A stretch of DNA of 48,478 bases. Source: Gordonia sp. 'Campus'. Its GTDB lineage: Bacteria; Actinomycetota; Actinomycetes; Mycobacteriales; Mycobacteriaceae. The notes under the pieces are model-generated. The model was not told the origin of the DNA. It saw only the letters and a list, made by a program, of their open reading frames with translations, and did no database searches. The DNA lies in NCBI RefSeq assembly GCF_022206305.1, contig NZ_JAKOIW010000027.1, forward strand, positions 1 to 48,478, given 5' to 3'. Positions 40,695 to 48,478 of the stretch are shown piece by piece. Made by a program: the position numbers and the translations under genes. How positions within the stretch are numbered: the stretch's first letter is position 1; every line of letters begins with the position of its first letter.

Positions 40695-41696
40695 ATGTCT
40701 TTCATTCGCACCTCGGTGGCCGGCGGTGTCGGCGAGATCGTCCTGGACCGTCCGAAAGCTCTCAACGCGCTGGATCAGAGCATGATCGACGACATGTACG
40801 TCACCCTCGGCGAATGGGGTGACGACGACTCGATCGAGACCGTGCTCGTGACCTCCGCCAGTGACCGGGCCTTCTGCGCGGGCGGGGACATCCGGGCGAT
40901 CCGTGAGCATGCGATCGACGGCGACACCGAGTCGATCACCCGCTACTTCGCGAGTGAGTATCGACTCGACCAGCTCGTCGCCGACTACCCCAAGCCCTAC
41001 GTCAGCCTCATCGACGGGGCGGCGATGGGGGGCGGGCTCGGCATCAGCGTGCACGGCGAGATCCGCGTGGTGACCGAGAAGGCACTGATCGCGATGCCCG
41101 AGACGGCGATCGGCTTCTTCCCCGACATCGGTTCCACGTACTTCCTCCCGCGCCTGCCCGAGGGGGTCGGAATGTGGTTGGGGCTCACCGGGGCTCGCAT
41201 TCGCGGTGTCGACGCGGTGGCCGTCGGGATGGCAACGCATTTCGTCTCGTCCGCCGATCTGCCCGCGGTCGCGGAGAGCATCCGGTCCGGGGCCTCGCTG
41301 GCCGATGCACTGGCCTCTTCGGGTACCGAGGAGACCTCCGACGTCCCGCTGCGCAAGATCGGGGAGTACTTCGCCGACGACAACGTCAATGCCATCGTCG
41401 GGGGGCTGCGGGGCGCGGTCGGCGACGAGTGGGCGCAGGAGATGCTCGGGCTTCTCGAGAACGCGTCACCGACCAGTCTGTGGGTCACCGCGGCGATGAT
41501 CGCCGCGGGGGCACGGTCGGTGCTCGACGAGTGTTTCGATCGGGAACTGCATGCGGCCGAACAGATCACGGCCACCAACGACTTCCGTGAGGGGGTCCGC
41601 GCGGTTCTCGTCGACAAGGACCGCACGCCCGCCTTCGACCCCGCCTCCATCGAGGACGTGGATCCTGCGGTGGTGGCGCGCATCGTCGGCGCCTGA
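40695..41696 (+). CDS. 3-hydroxyisobutyryl-CoA hydrolase (crotonase family)
   Basis: 333 residues, longer than enoyl-CoA hydratases. Features of the HIBCH branch: AFCAGGDIRAI, DGAAMGGGLGISVHGEIRVV with Gly at the first hydratase Glu position, MPETAIGFFPDIGSTYFLPR with Glu and Asp retained, and a C-terminal extension ending in FDPASIEDVDPAVV. HIBCH releases CoA from 3-hydroxyisobutyryl-CoA in valine breakdown. The ATG at 40695 is six bases after TACGGT (40683-40688), a leaderless arrangement, and diverges from the ABC-F promoter. Confidence 0.88.
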   Translation: MSFIRTSVAGGVGEIVLDRPKALNALDQSMIDDMYVTLGEWGDDDSIETVLVTSASDRAFCAGGDIRAIREHAIDGDTESITRYFASEYRLDQLVADYPKPYVSLIDGAAMGGGLGISVHGEIRVVTEKALIAMPETAIGFFPDIGSTYFLPRLPEGVGMWLGLTGARIRGVDAVAVGMATHFVSSADLPAVAESIRSGASLADALASSGTEETSDVPLRKIGEYFADDNVNAIVGGLRGAVGDEWAQEMLGLLENASPTSLWVTAAMIAAGARSVLDECFDRELHAAEQITATNDFREGVRAVLVDKDRTPAFDPASIEDVDPAVVARIVGA

Positions 41697-41730
41697 CGGT
41701 CGGCGTCGGTGATCACCACCGCCACAACGA

Positions 41731-42475
41731 CTATGGCCTGAGCTCGAACCACCCGGACAGCGAGACGCCGGCTGTCGGGCCGGAGGTGGGGGCTGGTTTC
41801 TTGGTCGACGATTCGTCGATGTCGTAGGACACATCGTCGTCGGGGGCGAGCGGGTTGGCGTCGACCCGGGTCGCCGTCGGACAGCTGAAGGACCCGGCGG
41901 CGAGCTGATCCGACATGGCGGTGACGCTGAGCTGACATGTCGACGAATGGTGGTAGACGCCGTCGACGGACACGCCGATCTGCGCGTTGACGGGTTTGGT
42001 CAGCGGGCCCACCGTCGGCCGCGCCCCACCGACCGGGGGCAACAGTCCACCGGTCAGTTCGCTGATCAGGAACTCGATCTGGGCGCCACCGGCACCGGCG
42101 TCCTTGAAGACGAAGAGCAGTGAGTCGGGCGGGACGTCGGGTTGGGCCGGTCCCCACCGCTCGAACTCGTAGCAGGTCGTGGCATCGGTCGGGGTCACCC
42201 CGGCGCCGGGTCCGCGACCGGACGTGTCCGACGGCCGGGTGACCGCGATGTCGATGCTGCCGTCCTGGAACAGGAAACCCTGGCCGCTGCGGTCGATGTC
42301 GCCCTGCGGCGGCTTCTCGGTGCAGTTCGCCGGGTCGACGGGCTGCGCGGTGGGTGGGGGCGTCGAGCTGGTCGACGGTGTCGACGGACCCCCGTCCGTC
42401 CCGCAGGCGACGACGAGGGCCGCCACCGCACCCATCAGCGCGGCGACGCGGGCCGATCGTGTGCCTGGGCCCACT
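41731..42475 (-). CDS. putative lipoprotein of unknown function
   Basis: 247 residues. Signal sequence RVAALMGAVAALVVACGTDG with lipobox VVAC, so the mature protein starts at the Cys and is lipid-anchored outside the membrane. A Pro/Ser/Thr-rich linker (GGPSTPSTSSTPPPTAQP) follows, then a compact domain with Cys pairs (NCTEK, TTCYEF, STCQLS, FSCPTA), consistent with disulfides. The start GTG at 42475 lies six bases after the prfC stop; the open frame continues upstream through prfC but that part is not coding. No family recognised. Confidence 0.75.
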
Positions 42476-42481
42476 GGTCGG

Positions 42482-44092
42482 TCAATCCGCAGCTGCGACA
42501 AGGGGTTCGAGTGTGAGATCGGGGTGCTCTTTCTCGATGTACTGCAGGCGCCACTTGTCACTGAAGAGGGCCAGCACCGCGCCGTCGGTGCGCGTGAAGA
42601 CCTCGACGCCGCGTTGCCGGTTCAGTTCGGCCGCGCTGTCGGCGTCGGTCCGGCGGGCCAGGGAGTACCCGAGTGGTTCGATGATGGTGTCGACGTTGTA
42701 CTCCGCCTTCATGCGCGCGGTCACGACCTCGAACTGCATCGGTCCGACGGCGGCGAGCACCGGGGAGGCCTCGCCGCGGGTCTCGTTGCGCAGCACCTGG
42801 ACGACGCCTTCGCTCTCCAGCTGGTCCATGCCCTTGCGGAACTGCTTGTACTTGTCAGCGGTGGTCGCGCGCAGCGTCGAGAAGTGTTCGGGCGCAAAGG
42901 ACGGGATCGGCGGGAACTGTACCTTCGGACCGTCGTAGAGCGTGTCGCCCGGTGCGAGTGCGGTCGCGTTCACCAGTCCCACGACGTCGCCGGGATAGGC
43001 GGTGTCGACGGTCGAACGGTCGCGGCCGAAGACCGCCTGGGCGTACTTGGTGGCGAACGGTTTACCGGTCTGCGCGTGCGTGACGACCATGCCGCGCTCG
43101 AACACCCCGGACACGATGCGCATGTAGGCCAGGCGATCCCGATGGCTGGAGTCCATCCCCGCCTGCACCTTGAAGACCACCGCACTGAAGGGATCGGTGA
43201 CCGGACGGGGTTCGCCCTCGACGTCGAGGCGGGGTCCCGGCGGGGGAGCGAGCTCGACGAGCACCTCGAGCAGTTGGCGCACACCGAAGTTCAGCATCGC
43301 GGAAGCGAAGATCATCGGTGAGGTCTGGCCGGCGAGGAACAGTTCCTGATCGTGGTCCTGGCCCATCTCGCTGAGGAGTTCGCTCTCCTCGATCGCGGCG
43401 GTCCACTCATCACCCTCGCGCGCGGCAGCCGCGTCGGCCGACATGATCTCCTCGGGGGCGATCTTGGCGCCGCCCGCGGTGCGGGTGAAGTGCACGTACT
43501 CGCCGGTGCGTCGGTCGAGCAGGCCGCGGAAGTCGCCGGCGATGCCGACCGGGAAGAACAGCGGCGTCGGCGTCAGGCCGATCCGCTCGGTGATCTCGTC
43601 GATCAGCTCGAGCGGGCTCTGGCCGGGACGGTCCCACTTGTTGATGACGGTGATGACCGGGATGCCGCGGTGTCGGCACACCTGGAAGAGCTTCAGGGTC
43701 TGCGGCTCGAGCCCCTTGGCGGCGTCGATCAGCATCACCGCCGCGTCGACGGCGGTGAGAACCCGATAGGTGTCCTCGGAGAAATCCGCGTGACCGGGGG
43801 TGTCGACGAGGTTGATCACGCTCGGGATGTCGGGGTCGGCCTGGGCTGCCGCCGAGTAGTTGAACTGCAGCGCCGTCGAACTGACGGAAATCCCGCGGGC
43901 CTTCTCCATCTCCATCCAGTCGGAGACGGTCGACTTGCGGCCCGCCTTGCCGTGGACGGCGCCCGCCTCGCTGATCATCCGCGCGTGCAGCGCCAACGCT
44001 TCGGTCATCGTCGATTTACCGGCGTCGGGATGGGAGATGATGGCGAAGGTACGACGACGCGTCACCTCGCGACTGATCACCTCGGAACTCAC
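42482..44092 (-). CDS. prfC: peptide chain release factor 3
   Basis: Translational GTPase that recycles RF1/RF2 from the ribosome after termination. 536 residues, usual length. G1 SHPDAGKSTMTE, switch region ARGISVSSTALQF, G3 DTPGHADFSEDTYR, G4 NKWDRPG. RF3 hallmarks follow: KSTVSDWMEMEKARG and the C-terminal GPMQFEVVTARMKAEYNVD. Likely co-transcribed with the lipoprotein gene after it. It is 118 bases downstream of the DUF559 gene, with palindrome B-left in between. Confidence 0.95.
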   Translation of the reverse strand: MSSEVISREVTRRRTFAIISHPDAGKSTMTEALALHARMISEAGAVHGKAGRKSTVSDWMEMEKARGISVSSTALQFNYSAAAQADPDIPSVINLVDTPGHADFSEDTYRVLTAVDAAVMLIDAAKGLEPQTLKLFQVCRHRGIPVITVINKWDRPGQSPLELIDEITERIGLTPTPLFFPVGIAGDFRGLLDRRTGEYVHFTRTAGGAKIAPEEIMSADAAAAREGDEWTAAIEESELLSEMGQDHDQELFLAGQTSPMIFASAMLNFGVRQLLEVLVELAPPPGPRLDVEGEPRPVTDPFSAVVFKVQAGMDSSHRDRLAYMRIVSGVFERGMVVTHAQTGKPFATKYAQAVFGRDRSTVDTAYPGDVVGLVNATALAPGDTLYDGPKVQFPPIPSFAPEHFSTLRATTADKYKQFRKGMDQLESEGVVQVLRNETRGEASPVLAAVGPMQFEVVTARMKAEYNVDTIIEPLGYSLARRTDADSAAELNRQRGVEVFTRTDGAVLALFSDKWRLQYIEKEHPDLTLEPLVAAAD

Positions 44093-44162
44093 GAGGTTCC
44101 AGGCTACCGGGCGGTGTGGGGGCGGCCAAACTCACGAGGGTCGATGAGAGCCAGCAATCGCA

Positions 44163-44207
44163 CGGGTCAGCAGTAGGTATCGCTGACCGATACCAATTGC
44201 TGACCCG
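44163..44207. repeat. palindrome B-left, 3' side of the second DUF559 gene
   Basis: Arms 44163-44182 and 44188-44207 match at 18 of 20 positions around loop CTGAC. The arm contains TCAGCAGTAGGTATCG, which recurs in palindrome B-right. It starts two bases after the stop codon of the gene at 44210 and could terminate it, but no U tract follows. Confidence 0.85.
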
Positions 44208-44209
44208 AC

Positions 44210-45085
44210 TCACGTTGCAGCGGCGAGTGCGCGACGGATTCGGGCGATCACATCGTCGGGGCGTTCGGTCAGATCGGCCCAGGTGAAGTTCAGCACCGCC
44301 CACCCGGCCGTGAGCAGGTCGTTGCGCCGGCGTCGGTCGTGTTGGAATGCGGTCGCGTCTCGGTGATGGGCGAAACCATCGACCTCGACGATGAGATGCT
44401 GCGACGGGAACGCGAGGTCGGCCACATAGCCGTCCGTCGCATAGTTGGCGACCCAGCCCTCTATGTCCGCGTCACGGAGGAGCGCAACGGTCAGTCGTTC
44501 GGCTTCAGAGCGAGCCCCGGGTCCCAGTGCATCCAGGATGCGCCGGAGACCTGGAGCGTCGGGCGACCCGGCGCGTCGTGCAACCGCATCGTGCAACTGG
44601 CGCATGGACACGCGGCGGAGCAGTAGCGCGTTGTCCACGACGGCTATCGAGTCCTGCAATGCACCTTCCAGCAGCGCGACCGGCAGTGCCGTGACACGGA
44701 GTCCCGCGCGCTCGTAGAAATCCGCGTCGTCGAGGCGCCGAAAGCGGATGCGAGTACCTGACAGGGGGCGTCGATGATGACTCGGCGGCACCGTGACGGT
44801 GATGGTCTTCGGCGGATCGCTCAGCAGGCCCTGCCACCACACCGAAGCCATCCCGGAGAGGACGGCGGATGGACCGGCTTGCAGCACTGACAGGCGAATC
44901 TGGGTACGTGCGGTGGTCGGGTGATCGGCGACGGTGTAGAGCCCCCGCGCGCTTCTGGACCAGGCGCCGGATGCGACTCTCCGTGCGACCGCGGTCCGGT
45001 CGAGCCCTGCTGCGCGCGCGTCGGCCGCGGTGATCACACCGTCGTGTTCGATTGCGATGCGGCGGAGTCCAGGGGGCAGGTGCAT
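44210..45085 (-). CDS. AbiEi-like N-terminal domain fused to DUF559 (Vsr-like PD-(D/E)XK nuclease), paralogue
   Basis: 291 residues; collinear with the gene at 21536-22402 without an internal gap. N-terminal winged helix: LRRIAIEHDGVITAADARAA, RRVASGAWSRSARGLYTV. Nuclease domain: Glu196 in ARSEAERLTV, Asp223 in VADLAF, Glu234 and Asp236 in IVEVDGFAHHRD, then FQHDRRRRND and GWAVLNFTWADL. Conservation is strongest over the nuclease domain. No AbiEii toxin neighbour. ATG 45085 is chosen by match to the paralogue. It lies between fabH-like and prfC genes, both on the same strand, and is bracketed by palindromes B-left and B-right. The function is unknown; a defence, repair or mobility nuclease is possible. 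Confidence 0.8.
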   Translation of the reverse strand: MHLPPGLRRIAIEHDGVITAADARAAGLDRTAVARRVASGAWSRSARGLYTVADHPTTARTQIRLSVLQAGPSAVLSGMASVWWQGLLSDPPKTITVTVPPSHHRRPLSGTRIRFRRLDDADFYERAGLRVTALPVALLEGALQDSIAVVDNALLLRRVSMRQLHDAVARRAGSPDAPGLRRILDALGPGARSEAERLTVALLRDADIEGWVANYATDGYVADLAFPSQHLIVEVDGFAHHRDATAFQHDRRRRNDLLTAGWAVLNFTWADLTERPDDVIARIRRALAAAT

Positions 45086-45130
45086 ACGTGGTTGGACGCT
45101 CGTCGCCCCGCCGGGGTTCCCTCCCGAAAT

Positions 45131-45173
45131 GATTCAGCAGTAGGTGTCGGTGAGCGATACCTACTGCTGAACC
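45131..45173. repeat. palindrome B-right, 5' side of the second DUF559 gene
   Basis: Arms 45131-45149 and 45155-45173 match at 17 of 19 positions around loop GTGAG. The arm core TCAGCAGTAGGTATCG (with one change on one side) is the same as in B-left, 950 bases away. It lies 46 bases upstream of the DUF559 start and 18 bases past the FabH stop. Confidence 0.85.
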
Positions 45174-45191
45174 GCAACGCCTGAAGCGGAA

Positions 45192-46208
45192 CTACTCGAA
45201 CGGAACCGGAGGCATGGTGACGACCTGCGCGGCGTAGGACAGGCCGGCGCCGAAGCCGAGGAGCAGCGCGGTCTGTCCCGGCTGGGCCTTGCCGGTGGAG
45301 AGCAGGTCCTCCATGGCGAGCGGGATCGACGCGGCGCTGGTGTTGCCGGTGTATTCGATGTCCTTGGCCACGACCGCGTCGTCGCGCAGCTTGAGGTTCT
45401 TGGCGAGCAGTTCGTTGATGCGGGCGTTGGCCTGATGGGGGACGAAGACGTCGAGGTCCTCGGAGCCGAGCTTGGCGGCCTCGAGGGCGCGGTGGGCGAC
45501 CTTGCCCATCTCGAAGGCGGCCCAGCGGAAGACGGCGGTGCCCTCCATGCGCAGGTAGGGACGCTCGGTGCGGTCGCTGTCCAGGAAGGTGATCCAGTCG
45601 AAGTCCTGGCGGATCGCGTTGAACTGGGAGCCGTCCGAGCCCCAGATCACCGGGCCGAGCTGTTGCTGTTCGGTCGGGCCCACGACGACGGCGCCCGCGC
45701 CGTCGCCGAAGATGAAGCAGTTGGTGCGGTCGGTCATGTCCATGGTCACCGAGAGCTGTTCGGCACCGATGACGAGCACGTGGGTGGCGCTGCCGCCGCG
45801 GATCATGTCGGAGGCGAGGGCCATTCCGTAGCCGAAGCCGGCGCAGCCGACGGTCACGTCGAAGGCGGGCACACCGTTGCAGCCGAGTTCGGTCGCGACC
45901 TTGGTGGCGCCGGCCGGGGTCAGCAGGAGGTGGGTGTTGGTGGCGAGGATGACGGCGTCGATGTCGGAGCCCTGCAGCAGCGCGTTGGCGATCGCCTTGC
46001 GTCCGGCGTTGACCGACATCTCCATGACGTTCTCGTCGCGGCGCGCGAAGCGGCGGGTCTTGATGCCGGTGCGCGTGTAGATCCACTCGTCGGACGAATC
46101 GATGTTCTCGCAGATCTCGTCGTTGGTCACGACGCGTTCGGGCCGGTAGGCGCCGATGCCGAGCATGCCGATGTTGTTGATGCCAGTGGTGTCTGCGATG
46201 ACCGCCAT
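45192..46208 (-). CDS. 3-oxoacyl-ACP synthase III (FabH-like)
   Basis: 338 residues of the thiolase-fold KAS III family. Catalytic Cys122 in DVTVGCAGFGYGMA, His in VFVPHQANARINEL, and Asn in EYTGNTSAASIPLA: the full Cys-His-Asn triad. FabH condenses acyl-CoA with malonyl-ACP; in mycolic-acid bacteria it links FAS I products to FAS II. The C-terminal LLLGFGAGLSYAAQVVTM is typical. The ATG at 46208 has GAAAGG upstream; an earlier ATG at 46256 has none. It stands alone on its strand apart from the DUF559 gene, divergent from the ABC exporter. Confidence 0.9.
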   Translation of the reverse strand: MAVIADTTGINNIGMLGIGAYRPERVVTNDEICENIDSSDEWIYTRTGIKTRRFARRDENVMEMSVNAGRKAIANALLQGSDIDAVILATNTHLLLTPAGATKVATELGCNGVPAFDVTVGCAGFGYGMALASDMIRGGSATHVLVIGAEQLSVTMDMTDRTNCFIFGDGAGAVVVGPTEQQQLGPVIWGSDGSQFNAIRQDFDWITFLDSDRTERPYLRMEGTAVFRWAAFEMGKVAHRALEAAKLGSEDLDVFVPHQANARINELLAKNLKLRDDAVVAKDIEYTGNTSAASIPLAMEDLLSTGKAQPGQTALLLGFGAGLSYAAQVVTMPPVPFE

Positions 46209-46353
46209 GGTGAACCTTTCCCGAATAACGTGCCCGGCGAATATGTGACCCGACATACGACGGTACTCACACGGTGTCTTACTGGGAAGTAGCGGACCCC
46301 TCCGGCGAATCGTTACGCCGCGGGTGAAAGCGGACCGGATTTGTCCTCGTTGC

Positions 46354-46389
46354 GATGAAGACTCGTCGTCAGATCAGTCGATCTTCATC
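46354..46389. promoter_or_regulatory. inverted repeat upstream of the ABC exporter
   Basis: GATGAAGACTCG (46354-46365) pairs with CGATCTTCATC (46379-46389), eight plus three bases with one bulge. It lies about 100 bases before the exporter start in the divergent gap and may be an operator. No protein can be assigned. Confidence 0.4.
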
Positions 46390-46486
46390 GGGGGCGTCGG
46401 AATCCGGCCGTCCACCACGACGATCAGCACACGATGAAGTGCGCACCCATCAAGCACGAGAGATGCCACGGGAAGGGGAAGTCCGC

Positions 46487-47548
46487 ATGATCCATGCACG
46501 CGGGTTGGTCCAGGTGTTCCACACCGGGAAGGGCAAGAAGAAGCGCGAGGTCCGCGCGGTCGACGGCGTCGACCTCGACATCGCCGAGGGGGAGGTGGTC
46601 GGCTTCCTCGGACCCAACGGCGCGGGCAAGACCACGACGCTGCGGATGCTGACGACGCTGCTCCGACCGACTGCGGGCACCGCGACGGTCAACGGGTACG
46701 ACGTGGTCGCCGACCCGGTGTCCGTCCGGCGCAGCATCGGCTACGTCTCGCAGGCCGGCGGAACATTCAGTCAGGCGCAGGCCGGCGACGAGATCGTCGA
46801 CCACGGGATGCTGTACGGGTTGTCGCGTGCCGAGGCCACCCGCCGCGGTCACGACCTGTTCTCGCAACTTCAGCTCGACGGACTCTGGGAACGTATGCCC
46901 AAGAACATGTCCGGAGGTCAGAAGCGTCGCCTCGACATCGTGATGGGTCTCGTCCACGAGCCGTCCCTGGTGTTCCTCGACGAGCCGACGACCGGTCTCG
47001 ACCCGCAGGCGCGCGCGAACCTGTGGGAGCACATCCGGCGTCTGCGCACCGAGCGCGGCGCCACGGTCTTCCTCACGACGCATTACCTCGACGAGGCCGA
47101 CGAACTCTCCGACCGGATCATCATCATCGACAACGGCCGGATCGTGGCCGCGGACACCTCCGACAATCTGAAGGCCCAGGTCTCGGGTGATCTGGTGTCG
47201 CTGGAGGTTGCCGACGCCACCGCGGTGTCCACGGCTGCCGAGAAGCTCGCCTCCGTCACCGGCGGCAACGGCGAGGGCCGGATCGAAGTGGACGGCAGGC
47301 ACGTGCAGGGCCGGGTCCCGCGGGCAGGGCGCGCGCTGCCGGGACTGCTGCGAGACCTCGACGCCGGCGGGATCACCCTCGACTCCATCGAGGTTCTGCG
47401 TCCCACCCTCGACGACGTCTTCCTCACCCTCACCGGGCGGTCGTTGCGCGACGCCGAGACCGGCGGAGGCGGACCGGACGAGGCCGCCGCTCAGCCCTCC
47501 ACCGATGTCCCGACCTCCGCACTCGATCAGCAGGGAGCCTCCCGATGA
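46487..47548 (+). CDS. DrrA-type ABC transporter ATP-binding protein
   Basis: 353 residues. Walker A GFLGPNGAGKTTTLRML, Q-loop YVSQAGG, signature NMSGGQKRRLDIVMGL, Walker B LVFLDEPTTGLDPQ, H-loop LTTHYLDEADELSD. The C-terminal DUF4162-like domain (SLEVADATAVSTAAEKLA onward) with LRPTLDDVFLTLTGRSL is typical of daunorubicin-resistance DrrA proteins. It powers export by the permease encoded next, overlapping by ATGA. The ATG at 46487 follows GGAAGGGGAA. Substrate unknown; relatives export drugs or cell-envelope lipids. Confidence 0.9.
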   Translation: MIHARGLVQVFHTGKGKKKREVRAVDGVDLDIAEGEVVGFLGPNGAGKTTTLRMLTTLLRPTAGTATVNGYDVVADPVSVRRSIGYVSQAGGTFSQAQAGDEIVDHGMLYGLSRAEATRRGHDLFSQLQLDGLWERMPKNMSGGQKRRLDIVMGLVHEPSLVFLDEPTTGLDPQARANLWEHIRRLRTERGATVFLTTHYLDEADELSDRIIIIDNGRIVAADTSDNLKAQVSGDLVSLEVADATAVSTAAEKLASVTGGNGEGRIEVDGRHVQGRVPRAGRALPGLLRDLDAGGITLDSIEVLRPTLDDVFLTLTGRSLRDAETGGGGPDEAAAQPSTDVPTSALDQQGASR

Positions 47549-48309
47549 CCACCTTCTTCCGCGAGAGCACCATCGTCTTCCGTCGTCAGATCCGGATGAA
47601 CCTGCGCAACCCCGCCTGGGTCCTCATCGGGGTCATGCAGCCGATCCTCTACCTGGTGCTGTTCGGCCCGCTGCTCAAACCGCTCGTCGCGCAGTTCCCG
47701 GGCGGCGCGGACAACCCGTACACCTTTCTCGTGCCGGGACTCCTGGTGCAGCTCGGTCTCTTCGGCGCGCTGTTCGCGGGGTTCAGCCTCATCGGCGAGT
47801 GGCGCGAAGGCGTCATCGAAGCCGAGCGGGTGACTCCCGCTAGCCGCACGGCGTTGCTGACGGGCCGGCTGATGCGCGACATGCTGCAGCTGCTGGTGCA
47901 GGCGTTGATCCTCGTGGTGCTCGGCTACGTGATGGGCATGCGCGGATCGTTCGTCGGCGTGATCATCGGCATCGCCATCACGATGCTGATCGGCGGAGCC
48001 TGCGCCGCGGCGTCGAATGCCCTGGCGCTGACCACCAAGAGCGAGGACGTCATGGCCCCGCTGATCAACATGGTGATGATGCCGGTGCTGTTGCTGTCGG
48101 GCATCCTGCTGCCGATGACGCTCGGGCCGTCGTGGCTGCAGAGCCTGAGCGATTTCATGCCGTTCCGGTGGATCGTCGACGCGGTGCGCGACACCTTCTC
48201 CGGCGACCTCGCCAGTGCTCAGGTCTTGTGGGGTGTGCTCGCGTCGCTCATCCTCGCCGGCCTCGGGACCCTGTGGGGCACTTCGGTGTTCCGCAAGGAG
48301 AACGCGTGA
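47545..48309 (+). CDS. DrrB-type ABC-2 transporter permease
   Basis: 254 residues with about six membrane helices (for example PAWVLIGVMQPILYLVLFGP, LLVQLGLFGALFAGFSLIGE, VGVIIGIAITMLIGGACAAA, MVMMPVLLLSGILLPMTLG). The segment between helices 2 and 3, EWREGVIEAERVTPASRTALL, is the usual ABC-2 coupling region, and LSDFMPFRWIVDAVRDTFSG is a hallmark of DrrB proteins. Translationally coupled to the ATPase by a four-base overlap. Followed directly by the 32-nt repeat array. Confidence 0.9.
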   Translation: MTTFFRESTIVFRRQIRMNLRNPAWVLIGVMQPILYLVLFGPLLKPLVAQFPGGADNPYTFLVPGLLVQLGLFGALFAGFSLIGEWREGVIEAERVTPASRTALLTGRLMRDMLQLLVQALILVVLGYVMGMRGSFVGVIIGIAITMLIGGACAAASNALALTTKSEDVMAPLINMVMMPVLLLSGILLPMTLGPSWLQSLSDFMPFRWIVDAVRDTFSGDLASAQVLWGVLASLILAGLGTLWGTSVFRKENA

Positions 48310-48312
48310 CCG

Positions 48313-48408
48313 CCGGCTCCCTGAGGAGCGAGCCTGCGAGCCGTCCGGTTCCCTGAGGAGCGAGCCTGCGAGCGGTCCGGCTCCCTGAGGAGCGAGCCTG
48401 CGAGCGTC
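48313..48408. repeat. three tandem 32-base repeats (REP-like)
   Basis: Three copies with an exact 32-base period (48313, 48345, 48377) of a unit starting CCGGCTCCCTGAGGAGCGAG and ending in CCTGCGAGC. They differ at a few positions, mainly at the copy ends. The last copy runs into GTCTCGAAGGG, whose end can pair with the CCCTGAG of the unit. Related GAGGAGCGAGCCTGCGAGC sequences are common between genes in Gordonia and relatives, from memory. Confidence 0.85.
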
Positions 48409-48416
48409 TCGAAGGG

Positions 48417-48478
48417 TCAGCGCCCGTCGAAGCTCGTGACGGCGGGGGCGGGCGGGAGGGTGACGACCGCACCGGCAT
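48417..48478 (-). CDS. 3' end of a gene cut by the right edge
   Basis: On the minus strand one frame reads AGAVVTLPPAPAVTSFDGR then TGA at 48417-48419. The codon use looks like genuine coding sequence, and the repeat array before it would sit between two converging genes, a usual place for such repeats. Only about 20 residues are in the window, so no family can be named and the call is tentative. Confidence 0.4.
   Translation of the reverse strand, partial: AGAVVTLPPAPAVTSFDGR

Noticed and set aside
48313..48408. CRISPR array
   Set aside because: The 32-base units abut without spacers and no cas genes are in the window.

Overview
The window is high-GC actinobacterial chromosome from a mycolic-acid bacterium, most likely Gordonia or a close relative. 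The left third carries a housekeeping block whose order I recall from Mycobacterium and its relatives: rsmI, pabB, metG, tatD, rpfB, ksgA, ispE. Other lineage hints are an F420-dependent G6PDH-family oxidoreductase, a GH65/beta-phosphoglucomutase pair, and many promoters that lie right on the start codon (leaderless genes). No tRNA, rRNA, CRISPR array or intact insertion sequence is visible.

Layout. 1-5 kb: rsmI (cut by the left edge) converging on a GAF-domain regulator, then pabB and metG. 5-11.3 kb: genes that split metG from tatD, namely a DUF222/HNH gene remnant, a MerR-HEAT regulator in an operon with a HEAT-repeat protein behind a textbook MerR-type promoter, a GH65 phosphorylase with its beta-PGM-like partner, and a PhzF protein. 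11.3-18.6 kb: tatD, rpfB, ksgA, a two-way hairpin terminator, an F420 oxidoreductase, a HAD phosphatase, ispE and a secreted lipase. 18.6-22.5 kb: an Uup-like ABC-F ATPase, a secreted SGNH hydrolase and the first AbiEi-like/DUF559 gene. 22.5-38 kb: an acyl-CoA catabolic island with three acyl-CoA dehydrogenases, an MFS transporter, two thiolases, two SDRs, an acyl-CoA ligase, two LysR regulators, an enoyl-CoA hydratase and an MBL hydrolase. 38-44.1 kb: an alpha/beta hydrolase, a second ABC-F gene with an attenuator-like leader, a 3-hydroxyisobutyryl-CoA hydrolase, a lipoprotein and prfC. 44.1-48.5 kb: the second AbiEi-like/DUF559 gene, a FabH-like synthase, a DrrAB-type ABC exporter, a 32-nt repeat array and the end of a gene cut by the right edge.

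How the genes work together. The 22.5-37.9 kb island has parts for one or more complete activation and beta-oxidation routes (ligase, dehydrogenase, hydratase, SDR dehydrogenase, thiolase) with an importer and regulators; the substrate cannot be read from sequence.

The most unusual signal is that the two AbiEi-like/DUF559 paralogues, 22 kb apart, are each bracketed by a pair of long imperfect palindromes. The two palindromes around one gene resemble each other but not those around the other gene. Neither gene has a toxin partner beside it. This looks like a self-contained palindrome-bracketed nuclease cassette. Second in interest is the ABC-F leader at 40498-40622, where a three-codon reading frame overlaps a stem that covers part of the gene's ribosome binding site.
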